Shown here: in pieces, positions 8,338-17,138 of the stretch
Layout: the number at the start of each line of letters is the position of its first letter
Numbering within the stretch: the first letter of the stretch is position 1
Assembly: GCF_965227785.1 (NCBI RefSeq)
Contig: NZ_OZ245785.1
Coordinates: 1,302,001-1,366,000 of the forward strand
DNA from: Gracilimonas sp965227785
GTDB taxonomy: Bacteria > Bacteroidota > Rhodothermia > Balneolales > Balneolaceae
Direction: 5' to 3'
DNA length: 64,000 nt
Made by a program: the position numbers and the translations under genes
The notes under the pieces: model-generated
The model's input: the letters and a program-made list of their open reading frames with translations, nothing else
What the model was told of the DNA's origin: nothing
Database searches by the model: none

Positions 8338-10899
8338 TTATAGACAGACCCTGACTCCAACATTAAATTCAATTCCATTTCGCTGATAAATGCTGGTAGG
8401 ATAAGCTGAACGTTGGTATGCATACTCTATTTGTTCCAAACTCAGCAAATTGTACATATTTGACCAGACCTGTACCTGCTCAGACACTTCAAAACTTACT
8501 GAAGCTGAAAGGGCCTGATAGCCATCCTGAAAACGATCCAAATACACTCTACCTTCAGATACTGATGGGGCGAATTGGGTATTTTCTTCAAGGTCACTGA
8601 GTATTTCAGCCGTCCAATGGTAAGAAAGCTGTGCAAAAAACCGATTCTCCTGATAATTCAGGGCAGCGTTGATAGCATGTGGACTTTGGCCTGGTATTGC
8701 TGTTTCATCACCGCGGGCATTTTCAAATTTAGAGTCAGTCCAGGTGTAGGTAACATAAGTGCCAAGATTCTGAAGAATACCGGGTAAAAAACGAAGAGAT
8801 TTTTGCAAAGCTATTTCTGCTCCATACACAGAAGCGGTGTTATCAGAGTTTTCATAGCTGGTTCTTGTACCTGTAATTTGATTAACGTCATCATCAAAAA
8901 GAGGCTCAAAATAAGTGTATTGTCCGCGATTGATTTGAATTTCTGAAGTAACCGATTCAATAAAGCCTGTCATATTCTTGTAGAAACCGGTAAGCGATAC
9001 AAAACCTCCATTCTGAAATTTGTAATCCACAATCAGATCCAGGTTATCAGACAATATCGGCTCCAGATCAGGATTACCTGAGAATATGGAGGTATCCTGA
9101 GGGGTAAGTAACTCGAAGGGTGCCAGCAAATTAAATTCAGGGCGCGACAAAGTTTTGGAATAAGCTGCTTTTATTTTTGTTTGTTCGTTCAGCTCAAAAT
9201 CGACCTGAAGATTTGGAAAAACATAGGTTTGACTTGCACTGGCAGAAGTATCCGAAGCATCTTCAAACTGGTTAAAACGATTGTATTCAACAACACGCCC
9301 TTCATAAGATGAAGCTGTATGCTCTATCCTGGCACCCAGCAAAATGTGGAAAGGATCAAAATTTAGCGTGGCCATACCATAGGCCCCATATACATTTTCA
9401 TCTCCAAAATAATTATAGATTTCGGAATCCCTGTAATAAGCCCGCTCATCGAGCCTCATGTTAGGAATACTGGCTTCGAAAAATGAAAGCGCCTGATCCG
9501 GATCTGCCAGTCGGTCTAAATCATAGCGGTTGTCAAAAATACTCAGATTATCCAGATCTCCCTCTTCAAAACCTTCCAGATCCAGAAACCCCTGGAAGTC
9601 GTAATGATACTCACTAAAGGCTCCTCGCTCATTTGCGTCTTGTTCTTTCAGGACTGTACTGGCACCAGCTTTTAAACTTCCCAGGCTGATGGGGAATTCT
9701 ACATTGACCCGGGCACTAACCTCACGATCTCTGTAATTATCCACGATATAGTTCATTTCTTCCAGATCCATATCGGCGGGAATGGGTTTGCCATCAATGG
9801 CTGAAGCTACGGGTTTATTCGAGTTTAAATTGGATAGAGTGTATTCAACTCCCGTTTCCAAAAATGGAAATAAGTTATTTGTCCGGTCTACCTCACTTTG
9901 AGACCACCCAAGCTGATAATCCAAAAGAAAATCATTGAAACTATTTTCACCACCTGCCTGAAAAGTATATTGGGAAGTATTTCGCTGTTCAAAATTGAGA
10001 TTATATCCAAAGTCGGCCTGTGTTCCCGTTGTATTCTGGTCAACCCAGTCTCCATTGGCAAACCAGTTGTAGGTATGGTCAACATGCTGGAATTGATTAA
10101 TGTTGACCATACCATGAAAATAATAATCAGAAGTTTCTGAGGCGTCATAGACAAGCTGCAGATTACTGGCAAAACGGTTGGCTCCTTCACGTTGAAAACC
10201 CGGCGACAATCTATCCAAAACATCTACCGGGCCTGACCCAAAATCAGCCACCCCATACCTCATCTCAAGGGATTCCCATGCCTTCTGATCACGCTGATAA
10301 TTTACATCCATAGCCAGGCTTAGATTCTCACTAACAGGACCTGTAAATCGAAGCCAACTACGACCGGTTGCCCCTGTTTCTTCCTGATAGTTGGGATTAA
10401 ATCCTCCACCCAGGCTTCCTGATATAACGGTTTGACCTGCTGTTGGCTGGTAGGTCTTAAGGTTTATGGCGCCAGCAAATCCATCAGCATCCATGTCGGG
10501 AGTCAACACTTTAATCCATTCTATACTCTGAATCACATCCACAGAAATAGCTCCGGGATTTGTTACCCTGTTGTTTCGGCCAGTCGCTGACATCCTTTGG
10601 CCGTTTACCATCATGTAAAAGTTGTTATATCCGGTACCCCGCAAACTTAAATCTCCATTACGGCTCACCTGAATACCCGGCAATCTAATCAGGGCGTCCT
10701 GTACAGAGAAGTCGCCAAAACTTTTAGTTTGAGTAGCGGTCAGTGAATCTGAGTAGGTATTCCTTTGATCCGTTAAATTAGTTTGGGCTGACACATCTTG
10801 GGATGGTGCAGCAATCAAAAATAGCAGCAATACCAAGAACAGGCTGGCAAAATACATGCTGTTTCTTTCAACCATAAGATGTATAAATCTGTTATTCAT
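8338..10899 (-). CDS. TonB-dependent receptor, tandem paralogue B
   Basis: Outer-membrane receptor of about 853 residues. An in-frame TTG at 10950 would overlap the upstream receptor gene by 11 nt; the ATG at 10899 gives a normal start, with a signal peptide ending at DVSAQ. There is no carboxypeptidase-like domain: the plug starts directly (FSVQDALIRLPGIQVSRNGD) and includes MVNGQRMSATGRN and the DMDADGFAGAINLKT stretch, then a beta-barrel ending in VGVRVCL. It resembles the receptor immediately upstream in architecture, length and motifs, which suggests tandem duplication and divergence. The gene sits between that receptor and the T9SS pectate lyase, consistent with import of pectic oligomers. 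No SusD is present. Confidence 0.9.
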   Translation of the reverse strand: MNNRFIHLMVERNSMYFASLFLVLLLFLIAAPSQDVSAQTNLTDQRNTYSDSLTATQTKSFGDFSVQDALIRLPGIQVSRNGDLSLRGTGYNNFYMMVNGQRMSATGRNNRVTNPGAISVDVIQSIEWIKVLTPDMDADGFAGAINLKTYQPTAGQTVISGSLGGGFNPNYQEETGATGRSWLRFTGPVSENLSLAMDVNYQRDQKAWESLEMRYGVADFGSGPVDVLDRLSPGFQREGANRFASNLQLVYDASETSDYYFHGMVNINQFQHVDHTYNWFANGDWVDQNTTGTQADFGYNLNFEQRNTSQYTFQAGGENSFNDFLLDYQLGWSQSEVDRTNNLFPFLETGVEYTLSNLNSNKPVASAIDGKPIPADMDLEEMNYIVDNYRDREVSARVNVEFPISLGSLKAGASTVLKEQDANERGAFSEYHYDFQGFLDLEGFEEGDLDNLSIFDNRYDLDRLADPDQALSFFEASIPNMRLDERAYYRDSEIYNYFGDENVYGAYGMATLNFDPFHILLGARIEHTASSYEGRVVEYNRFNQFEDASDTSASASQTYVFPNLQVDFELNEQTKIKAAYSKTLSRPEFNLLAPFELLTPQDTSIFSGNPDLEPILSDNLDLIVDYKFQNGGFVSLTGFYKNMTGFIESVTSEIQINRGQYTYFEPLFDDDVNQITGTRTSYENSDNTASVYGAEIALQKSLRFLPGILQNLGTYVTYTWTDSKFENARGDETAIPGQSPHAINAALNYQENRFFAQLSYHWTAEILSDLEENTQFAPSVSEGRVYLDRFQDGYQALSASVSFEVSEQVQVWSNMYNLLSLEQIEYAYQRSAYPTSIYQRNGIEFNVGVRVCL

Positions 10900-10939
10900 A
10901 TTGTCAATTCTGCTTTTATCTGTGTCTCTGTAGTTGAAA

Positions 10940-13567
10940 TTATAAATCAAAGCGAACTCCTATTCTTAGATCAAGGCCACTTCGCTGATAGGTACTCAAC
11001 GGATAGTCACTTCTTTCCTCCCCATAGCTAATCTCCTGTACATTCATTAAGTGATTGGCGTTTACCCACACCCGAAATCGATCTGCAAGCTGATAGCTGG
11101 CCGTAACCGACATTTCCTTATGTCCATCCTCGTAACGGTCCAGATAATAAGTTCCGGTGCCCAAAGCCGGAGCCCGCTGCTGTATGATTGCGATGTCAGA
11201 CAGGAATGCCTCACTCCAGTGATATGAAATCTGTGCTTTAAACCGGTCAGCTTGATAATTCAAGGCTCCATTAAACACATGAGGACTATGACCGGTCAGC
11301 ATCATTTTATCCCGGCCATCTGCCGAACGGTAATTGGATCGGGACCAGGTATAATTAGCATAAATACCAAGGTTATTCAGCAACCCGGGTAAGAACAATA
11401 AGCGCTGTTCCAGAGTTACTTCCACTCCGTAAATAGCTGCTGTTTCATCACTATTTACAAAACCCATTTGTTCATATCCCGCATACTGGCTGCCTGCACT
11501 TACAACCTGTTGCCTTTGTTCAACAAAATTATTCAGCATCTTATAAAACCCAGCCAAGGTAAACAGTCCGACATCTCCCATTTTTTGCTCAAACTTCAAA
11601 TCAATATTATCCGATGTGACTGGTTCCAGTCCAGGGTTCCCTCTGAAAATGGTTGAATCCTGGTTATGTATTCGGGAAAAGGGGGTTTGAGGAAAGTAGT
11701 CGATGCGGTCAATGGTTCGGGAATATGCCGCCTGAATGCTGTTTTGGTTTGAGATTCCGTACTTAACCTGTAAGTTCGGAAATAAAGCCAGCATCGATTC
11801 CGACTGTTCATCATCCTCAAGAACTCCAATGTCTCCGTTTTCATCAAATGAAATTTGATTTCCCTCCAGATCGGTGTTGGAAAACTCCGCTCTTAATCCT
11901 GCTTTGAGATCCAGATCACCAAACTTAAATTCTCCCATTGCATATGTTGCATAAATTTGCTCAGTAGTAGTATAATTTCTGATCTCAGATTGATAAGCAT
12001 TATACAAGTCATCCCCGGTAAACAGCGGGCGCTGACTTTCAAGGAAGTCCCGGGCATTAGATGTATTCACAAACCATGGAATACGATAGTTATCGTTCAT
12101 CACCTCAATATCCCTGTTTGGCTCCCGCAGCATATTAAAGCTGATCATGCGCAGGGTTCGGTTGTATTCGAAGCTGCTTTCATTATAGGTGCCTTCCTTG
12201 GCAGAAAAACGAGAACTCAACCCAGCCTTCAGTGTACCCGACGAAATAGGTATTTCAATATCAGTTCGCAGAGAAATCAGGTTATTGACATGTTCCTGCA
12301 GGGTTCGTTCAAAATTTTGGCCAATCATAAACTGCCGGTCAACCGTGCCATCATCCAGAATCTGAACTTCCCGGTTGGTGAATGTCATTTCCGGCCGGTT
12401 TTTTGTTTCCAGGTTCAGGGCGTAGTTTAATCCCTCAATCCTGAATGGAAATGTATAATCCTGATTATCAGATCGCCCCTGACTCCAGCCTGCATTATAA
12501 CTGATCATAAAGCGCTCAAAATCATGCTCTCCTCCCCCCTGAATTGCCAATTGCGAGCTCTGCAGCTGATAACGGCTTGCTTCATGCATAAAAGAACCCT
12601 CTTCCCCGTCTGCACCCGTGGTAGATTGATCAATGAAATCGCCTCCGGTTATCCAGCTATCCTGATGAGACACAAAGGTTTGATCATTACTGTTTAAATA
12701 AGCTCTGAAATTGTAAGAATTCTCCTGATCTGGAGTGAAGAAAACATCAGCTGATGTAGTAAAACGCCCCTGTTCATTGATTCGTACAGCCGGTGAAACC
12801 CGATTAAATACATCCACAAATCCGTTCTCAAAATTCTGGGCCCCGAAATCAAGTTGTAACTCCTCCCATGAATTAATAGCCTGATGATATCCGAGGTTCA
12901 AAGAAACTGAAAGTTCATCAGAAAATCTTTCAGCGTATTTTAACCATCCGCGACTTCCTGGGCCGGTTCGGCTTATGTAGGTCGTATTAGCCTCTCCTCC
13001 AACCATAGCACTTACAGACCGGGGACTTCCTTCAGACAAAACCTTATCACTGTTCAGATTTATTAATCCTCCCAGTGCATCTGCATCCATAGATGGATCC
13101 AGTACTTTGGTAATTTCGACTTTTTGAATTCCATCCAGAGAAATATCAGAGGGATTGATATTTCGCGTTCCCATGCCAGTGTTGGCCAACCTCAATCCAT
13201 TAAAACTCACTCCGTAAGAGTGATAACCTACCCCCCGAATATTGATTTCACCATCCCGTGACGATTGAAAACCGGGAACTCGAATCAGGGCTTCGCTGAG
13301 AGAAATATCTCCGAAATCAGCGAAATCCTCGAAATTGAGTTCCGTGGAGAAATACGGGTTTTCACTGTAGCCTACGGGTGCATGTAAATAAAACTTACTG
13401 CTATCATTTCTCACTACCTCCTGCGCATTAACCATCTGAGGAATGACAAGAATACCCACTAAAAAAGCGGTGTAACCGGCGATTTTAATTTGCCTGTCAA
13501 AAGCCATTTTAATGACTCTAACCAAAGCAGAAGTTGCTGATAAAATGTTTTCCCAAATATTGTTCAT
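10940..13567 (-). CDS. TonB-dependent receptor, tandem paralogue A
   Basis: Outer-membrane receptor of 875 residues with an ATG start at 13567 and a signal peptide ending near MVNAQ. The plug is recognisable from SLSEALIRVPGFQSSRDGEINIRG through DPSMDADALGGLINLNSD; a beta-barrel follows and ends in IGVRFDL. Like its downstream neighbour it lacks the carboxypeptidase-like N-terminal domain and has no SusD partner. It is the first gene of a likely three-gene unit (receptor A, receptor B, PL1 lyase). Two palindromes lie in its 247-nt leader: TTAACCGGTTAA 145 nt before the ATG and AAGCGCTT 36 nt before it. Uptake of pectic oligosaccharides is inferred from the neighbours. Confidence 0.9.
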   Translation of the reverse strand: MNNIWENILSATSALVRVIKMAFDRQIKIAGYTAFLVGILVIPQMVNAQEVVRNDSSKFYLHAPVGYSENPYFSTELNFEDFADFGDISLSEALIRVPGFQSSRDGEINIRGVGYHSYGVSFNGLRLANTGMGTRNINPSDISLDGIQKVEITKVLDPSMDADALGGLINLNSDKVLSEGSPRSVSAMVGGEANTTYISRTGPGSRGWLKYAERFSDELSVSLNLGYHQAINSWEELQLDFGAQNFENGFVDVFNRVSPAVRINEQGRFTTSADVFFTPDQENSYNFRAYLNSNDQTFVSHQDSWITGGDFIDQSTTGADGEEGSFMHEASRYQLQSSQLAIQGGGEHDFERFMISYNAGWSQGRSDNQDYTFPFRIEGLNYALNLETKNRPEMTFTNREVQILDDGTVDRQFMIGQNFERTLQEHVNNLISLRTDIEIPISSGTLKAGLSSRFSAKEGTYNESSFEYNRTLRMISFNMLREPNRDIEVMNDNYRIPWFVNTSNARDFLESQRPLFTGDDLYNAYQSEIRNYTTTEQIYATYAMGEFKFGDLDLKAGLRAEFSNTDLEGNQISFDENGDIGVLEDDEQSESMLALFPNLQVKYGISNQNSIQAAYSRTIDRIDYFPQTPFSRIHNQDSTIFRGNPGLEPVTSDNIDLKFEQKMGDVGLFTLAGFYKMLNNFVEQRQQVVSAGSQYAGYEQMGFVNSDETAAIYGVEVTLEQRLLFLPGLLNNLGIYANYTWSRSNYRSADGRDKMMLTGHSPHVFNGALNYQADRFKAQISYHWSEAFLSDIAIIQQRAPALGTGTYYLDRYEDGHKEMSVTASYQLADRFRVWVNANHLMNVQEISYGEERSDYPLSTYQRSGLDLRIGVRFDL

Positions 13568-13603
13568 GACATCTAAACTATTTTTCTATCGGTTATAGCT
13601 GCA

Positions 13604-13611
13604 AAGCGCTT
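13604..13611. promoter_or_regulatory. AAGCGCTT palindrome near receptor A start
   Basis: A perfect 8-bp palindrome with central CG lies 36 nt upstream of the receptor A start codon. The shape fits LacI-family operators, but eight bases is short enough to occur by chance, so this is a weak call. Confidence 0.3.
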
Positions 13612-13712
13612 CCAGAAAATTTTATTTCTCCTAAGTATCCAAAAATATTATTCAACTAATCCGCCTTCTCTATCTATTTAGAGTGAAATGAGCTAAGAAA
13701 AGCATTGCTTAC

Positions 13713-13724
13713 TTAACCGGTTAA
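13713..13724. promoter_or_regulatory. TTAACCGGTTAA palindrome, LacI-type operator
   Basis: A perfect 12-bp palindrome in the gap between the UxaE gene and the receptor A - receptor B - PL1 unit, 145 nt before the receptor A ATG. It lies within a 16-mer (13711-13726) identical to the one at 6154-6169. Both copies precede TonB receptor genes on the minus strand, which supports a shared regulator. Confidence 0.72.
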
Positions 13725-13814
13725 ATTACAAATTAAATAAAGGCATATTCACTGAATAATCAACTTTAATTTTGTCTGTTTTTTATGGGTCAATGGGTTA
13801 TTTACTTCAATTGT

Positions 13815-15344
13815 TTATTCGAACGGACGAAGGTGTTTGTCAAAGTGCTCTAATAGATTTTTATAGTGCAGATCTTCGTGTTCTTCAAGGGCCGTCATCA
13901 ACTGATTTTTGAAATTTCTAGCTTCAGGAAATTCTCCTGAAAGTACCGAGCCATACGCCACATGCAATACCTGCCGTGCATGATTGTCATCCAGGTATTC
14001 AGGGAGCTCATCCTCATCCACTTTTGCCGGGTCTTCAATTTGGCTTATATCTGCGGAGATATGGTAGGTCTTCTTATCCTCATTAAACCGTTTTATGGAA
14101 AACGACATTACATCACGGAATAAATCTGGCTTACAAACGGCAATGGTTCGCAGTGCTTCCAGGTAACTGGTGCCAGCAGTTTTAATGTGTACCGCCCCAA
14201 GATCCAAAGCCCCCACCACTTCATAGACTGAAAACTTATCACTTCCGGAGTGAATACTGAGTTTATACCCCCCGAATGTATCCGCTATAGCCAGGTGTTC
14301 CACATATTCTTTTCTGAACTGTTCCAGATCTCCCTTAAAATCAATTCCCTTCTCAAAATCACCACAAAAACGGGGTGCCAGGCTCACCAATTCCACACCC
14401 AGCCTGTCCAGTTCTGATGCCACCAGGTAATGCTCAAAGAGGGTTGTGGGGGCTTCCGTCTCATCTACTGAAAGTTCCAGCTCGACCGGATGATCCGGAT
14501 ATTTATCTGCAAGATAATTTGCCATCTGCTTGGTATGTGCAATTACCCTCCCATACTTAACCATTCCCTGCAGAATCTCATTCTCAGACACAGATATAGA
14601 CAGACCCGAACGGAGCTGAACCTCTTCCGTCTTCAGCCTTTTCAAAAATGCTTCAGGCTTATCCTCAAGTTTATTCCATGGTAGCTTCTCAAAGTCAGTT
14701 TTCAGCTTTTCGCTGTCCATCGTCTTTACCTCATTAACCACGAAGTCGCTGGGATCAATGGTAAACATGGTATAACCAGCTTTAACCATCACATCTATAT
14801 CATCTGTGGTTTTGAGGTGGTCACCATCTGCCCCAAAGCCCAGATGATATCCTTCCTGAAAAACAGCCCAGGAAGCGGCATCCATCACCTCTTCAGGCGT
14901 GCGATTCGTTCGTTCAAGTTCCCGAATAGATTGCTGAGCTAATACCGGCTTGAAACCCGTTCCCCTTACCGCTCTGAGGTGTGCAGGACTGGCATTCCCC
15001 AAGCGATCCCCAAAGCCATAAGAATCCATTTTTCCTATCCGTACCGCATTTGTGAAATCAAATTTTGAGCGCAGAAAATTTGCATTCTCATGGGTGAGTT
15101 CACATTTTAAAACGGCATTTTTTCCGACCTGAACTACTTCCCCATCGAAATCACTTTCAGGCTCTTTCCCCTCTCGAGGTAAAACCATTAAATATTTATC
15201 GTTCCCTTTTTTGGCAATGCACAACAGGTTGGAGCCATCCTCATGTACGGAATCTTCATACAGACTGAAGCCCTCCATTTGCCTGACCGTATTTAGAGCA
15301 TTAGCCCTTAATGACTGATTCATTAGCTGTTCATGCTTACTCAT
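13815..15344 (-). CDS. uxaE: Tagaturonate epimerase UxaE
   Basis: Cytoplasmic enzyme of about 509 residues that interconverts D-tagaturonate and D-fructuronate, letting galacturonate enter the mannonate branch. Family signatures are present along the chain: GFGDRLGNASPAHLRA, LAQQSIRELERTNRTPEEV, FQEGYHLGFGADGDH, MFTIDPSDF, SVDETEAPT, FEKGIDFKGDL, KLSIHSGSDKFSVYE, HIKTAGTSYLEA and RQVLHVAYGSVL. There is no signal peptide. Two ATGs overlap the stop of the upstream pectin esterase (ATGATGA at 15359), but the ATG at 15344 has GGAGG five bases before it and is preferred. It is the last gene of the six-gene leftward run. UxaC, which makes tagaturonate, and UxuB, which reduces fructuronate, are not seen in this window. 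Confidence 0.92.
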   Translation of the reverse strand: MSKHEQLMNQSLRANALNTVRQMEGFSLYEDSVHEDGSNLLCIAKKGNDKYLMVLPREGKEPESDFDGEVVQVGKNAVLKCELTHENANFLRSKFDFTNAVRIGKMDSYGFGDRLGNASPAHLRAVRGTGFKPVLAQQSIRELERTNRTPEEVMDAASWAVFQEGYHLGFGADGDHLKTTDDIDVMVKAGYTMFTIDPSDFVVNEVKTMDSEKLKTDFEKLPWNKLEDKPEAFLKRLKTEEVQLRSGLSISVSENEILQGMVKYGRVIAHTKQMANYLADKYPDHPVELELSVDETEAPTTLFEHYLVASELDRLGVELVSLAPRFCGDFEKGIDFKGDLEQFRKEYVEHLAIADTFGGYKLSIHSGSDKFSVYEVVGALDLGAVHIKTAGTSYLEALRTIAVCKPDLFRDVMSFSIKRFNEDKKTYHISADISQIEDPAKVDEDELPEYLDDNHARQVLHVAYGSVLSGEFPEARNFKNQLMTALEEHEDLHYKNLLEHFDKHLRPFE

Positions 15345-15355
15345 AACTCCCTCCA

Positions 15356-16357
15356 TCATTGGTCGCTGAATTTCTTATGAGTTGCTTGTTCAGGGTCCCA
15401 GCCTCTGAAAACCTGTTCCGGGGTGTACCGGCTAGCCTCTTCTCGGGAAAGCTGATAGCTCCAATCCACCCGCTGTAAAGGGGTGAAACCAGGTCCCGTA
15501 TTTTTATACTCGGCATAATACGTGCTCTTTTCCGCTTCTATTTTTCCCCAATTATGCCAGCCCTCCGGTATTATATGGCTGCCCAATTTACTATTCATTA
15601 TTATGGTTTTAGCATAATTGCGCCATGGACGCCCCAAATAGACTTCATCGATTTCCTTATCGCCCGTAAATACACTGTTGCTAATGATAAGACCATATTG
15701 CTGATTTTCAGGGGTTGATGCGGCAGTGATATATGAATTTTTTTTGCTGTGAATCCGGCAATCCTCAAACCAGGCCGTGGCTCCGCCAAAAATAAAATCT
15801 GTTGTTCCTTCAACATAGCAGTTATTGAAATACACGCGGGCCCCTTCCCCTGCCACATATATGGTATCCTGATTGCCGGAAAGGCTGCAATTTTCGAATG
15901 AAACCCGATCAGCATCTACATGCAAGGCCACAGCTTGTCCTACCTCACCGGCTGTATTTTCAATGGTCAGGTTTTTCCCATGAAAGTCATTGCCTTCAAC
16001 CAACATGGTATATGTATGGAATGTGCTGTTTCGTCCCCGGTTAATGCTGTCAAAATAATCATCCCAGCGAATGATGGTGGAGTCTTTACTTTCCCCTATA
16101 AAACTCATGCGGGTATTCCAGGCATGTACTTTTACCTTTTCCTTATACACTCCATTTTTGATATAAATGGTTATTCGTTCCGGCGGAAATGATTTACTGG
16201 CATCCACTGCCTTTTGAATGGAGATAAAGTCCCCATTGCCATTTTGATCCACCACGTACTTCGTTTTAATCTGAAAAGCATGGGCATAAGAAAACAAACC
16301 GGTCATAAAGACGGCAATCACCCACATTCTGATCATATTTAAACGAAAGCGTGTCAA
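15356..16357 (-). CDS. Pectin methylesterase, family CE8
   Basis: Removes methyl esters from homogalacturonan so that pectate lyases can act. It has 333 residues with an N-terminal signal peptide ending near SYAHAFQ, so it is probably periplasmic. The beta-helix carries all CE8 landmarks: GNQDTIY (Asp164), GTTDFIFG (Asp187) and LGRPWR (Arg243). The start is a TTG at 16357 with a strong GGAGGAGG six bases ahead; an ATG at 16336 (residue 8) would also leave an intact signal peptide but lacks such a site. The gene begins one base after the stop of the CE12 gene and its stop overlaps the UxaE start region, so translation is probably coupled. Confidence 0.93.
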   Translation of the reverse strand: MTRFRLNMIRMWVIAVFMTGLFSYAHAFQIKTKYVVDQNGNGDFISIQKAVDASKSFPPERITIYIKNGVYKEKVKVHAWNTRMSFIGESKDSTIIRWDDYFDSINRGRNSTFHTYTMLVEGNDFHGKNLTIENTAGEVGQAVALHVDADRVSFENCSLSGNQDTIYVAGEGARVYFNNCYVEGTTDFIFGGATAWFEDCRIHSKKNSYITAASTPENQQYGLIISNSVFTGDKEIDEVYLGRPWRNYAKTIIMNSKLGSHIIPEGWHNWGKIEAEKSTYYAEYKNTGPGFTPLQRVDWSYQLSREEASRYTPEQVFRGWDPEQATHKKFSDQ

Positions 16358-16358
16358 C

Positions 16359-17135
16359 CTAATCCTCCTCCCCCTCAGTGATGTACTGCACTAATTCATG
16401 ATCAAGTTCTGTTAACCCCTGTAAGACCAATTCGGCCATCATCCGGGCACCGGTTTCACTGAAATGAGTATTATCCGTAATTCCATTAGAATAATTTGGA
16501 TTTTGCCCCGGCTCCAGGTGCAAGAAAAGCAAAGTCGACTTCTCCTCTCCTACTTCATTCAAAAGGGCCTGGCTTTTTCTGTCCATATCAATTAATGGCA
16601 CATCATCTGTCTCTGCCACCTCCCGTAGCAGGGCCGAATACTCTTCATGGGTTTCCTGAATCATCCCGTTATCGTTAAATTTTCTCCGGGTAATTGGAGT
16701 CAACAAAATGGGATGAGCTCCCTTATCCCGTGTTTCCGCCACATATTGCCGAAGAAGCTGCTGATACTGTTTAGGCGGGGTATAACGGGTTTTAGTAGGG
16801 TTTTCATCATTATGTCCAAACTGAACAAATACAAAGTCACCAGCTTTTAGAGTCTCATTAATGGTATCCCAGCGCCCTTCTTCCATAAAGGTTCGTGTAC
16901 TGCGGCCATTGCGGGCATGGTTCTGTACCTCTACCTCGTCAGTGAAGTAATACTGAAAAGGCATGCCCCAACCGGTCTCAGGATAGGAACTAATTCTTTT
17001 ATCCGACATGGTCGAATCCCCAACCAGGTAAATCACAGGTTTATCGGCCTGCTTAAAGGCCATTAAGCCAAAAATAGCAGCTACAGTTAATATGATGATA
17101 CTGGCATATAGTTTCTTGAATCTATCTTTTTCCAT
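16359..17135 (-). CDS. Rhamnogalacturonan acetylesterase, family CE12 (SGNH hydrolase)
   Basis: Removes acetyl groups from rhamnogalacturonan or acetylated pectin. This 258-residue protein has the SGNH blocks in order: GDSTMSD (catalytic Ser41), NGRST with its glycine-asparagine pair, FGHNDEN (Asn109) and DNTHFSE (Asp221, His224). An N-terminal hydrophobic helix (about residues 10-27) acts as signal or membrane anchor; no lipobox cysteine is visible. The ATG at 17135 has a GGAG upstream. It lies three bases after the GH43 gene and two before the CE8 gene. The grouping of both esterases with the lyases suggests de-esterification of imported oligomers in the periplasm. Confidence 0.93.
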   Translation of the reverse strand: MEKDRFKKLYASIIILTVAAIFGLMAFKQADKPVIYLVGDSTMSDKRISSYPETGWGMPFQYYFTDEVEVQNHARNGRSTRTFMEEGRWDTINETLKAGDFVFVQFGHNDENPTKTRYTPPKQYQQLLRQYVAETRDKGAHPILLTPITRRKFNDNGMIQETHEEYSALLREVAETDDVPLIDMDRKSQALLNEVGEEKSTLLFLHLEPGQNPNYSNGITDNTHFSETGARMMAELVLQGLTELDHELVQYITEGEED

Positions 17136-17138
17136 AAT

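Noticed and set aside
11957..12430. 157-codon open frame on the plus strand
   Set aside because: Antisense to a TonB receptor; no domain signal.
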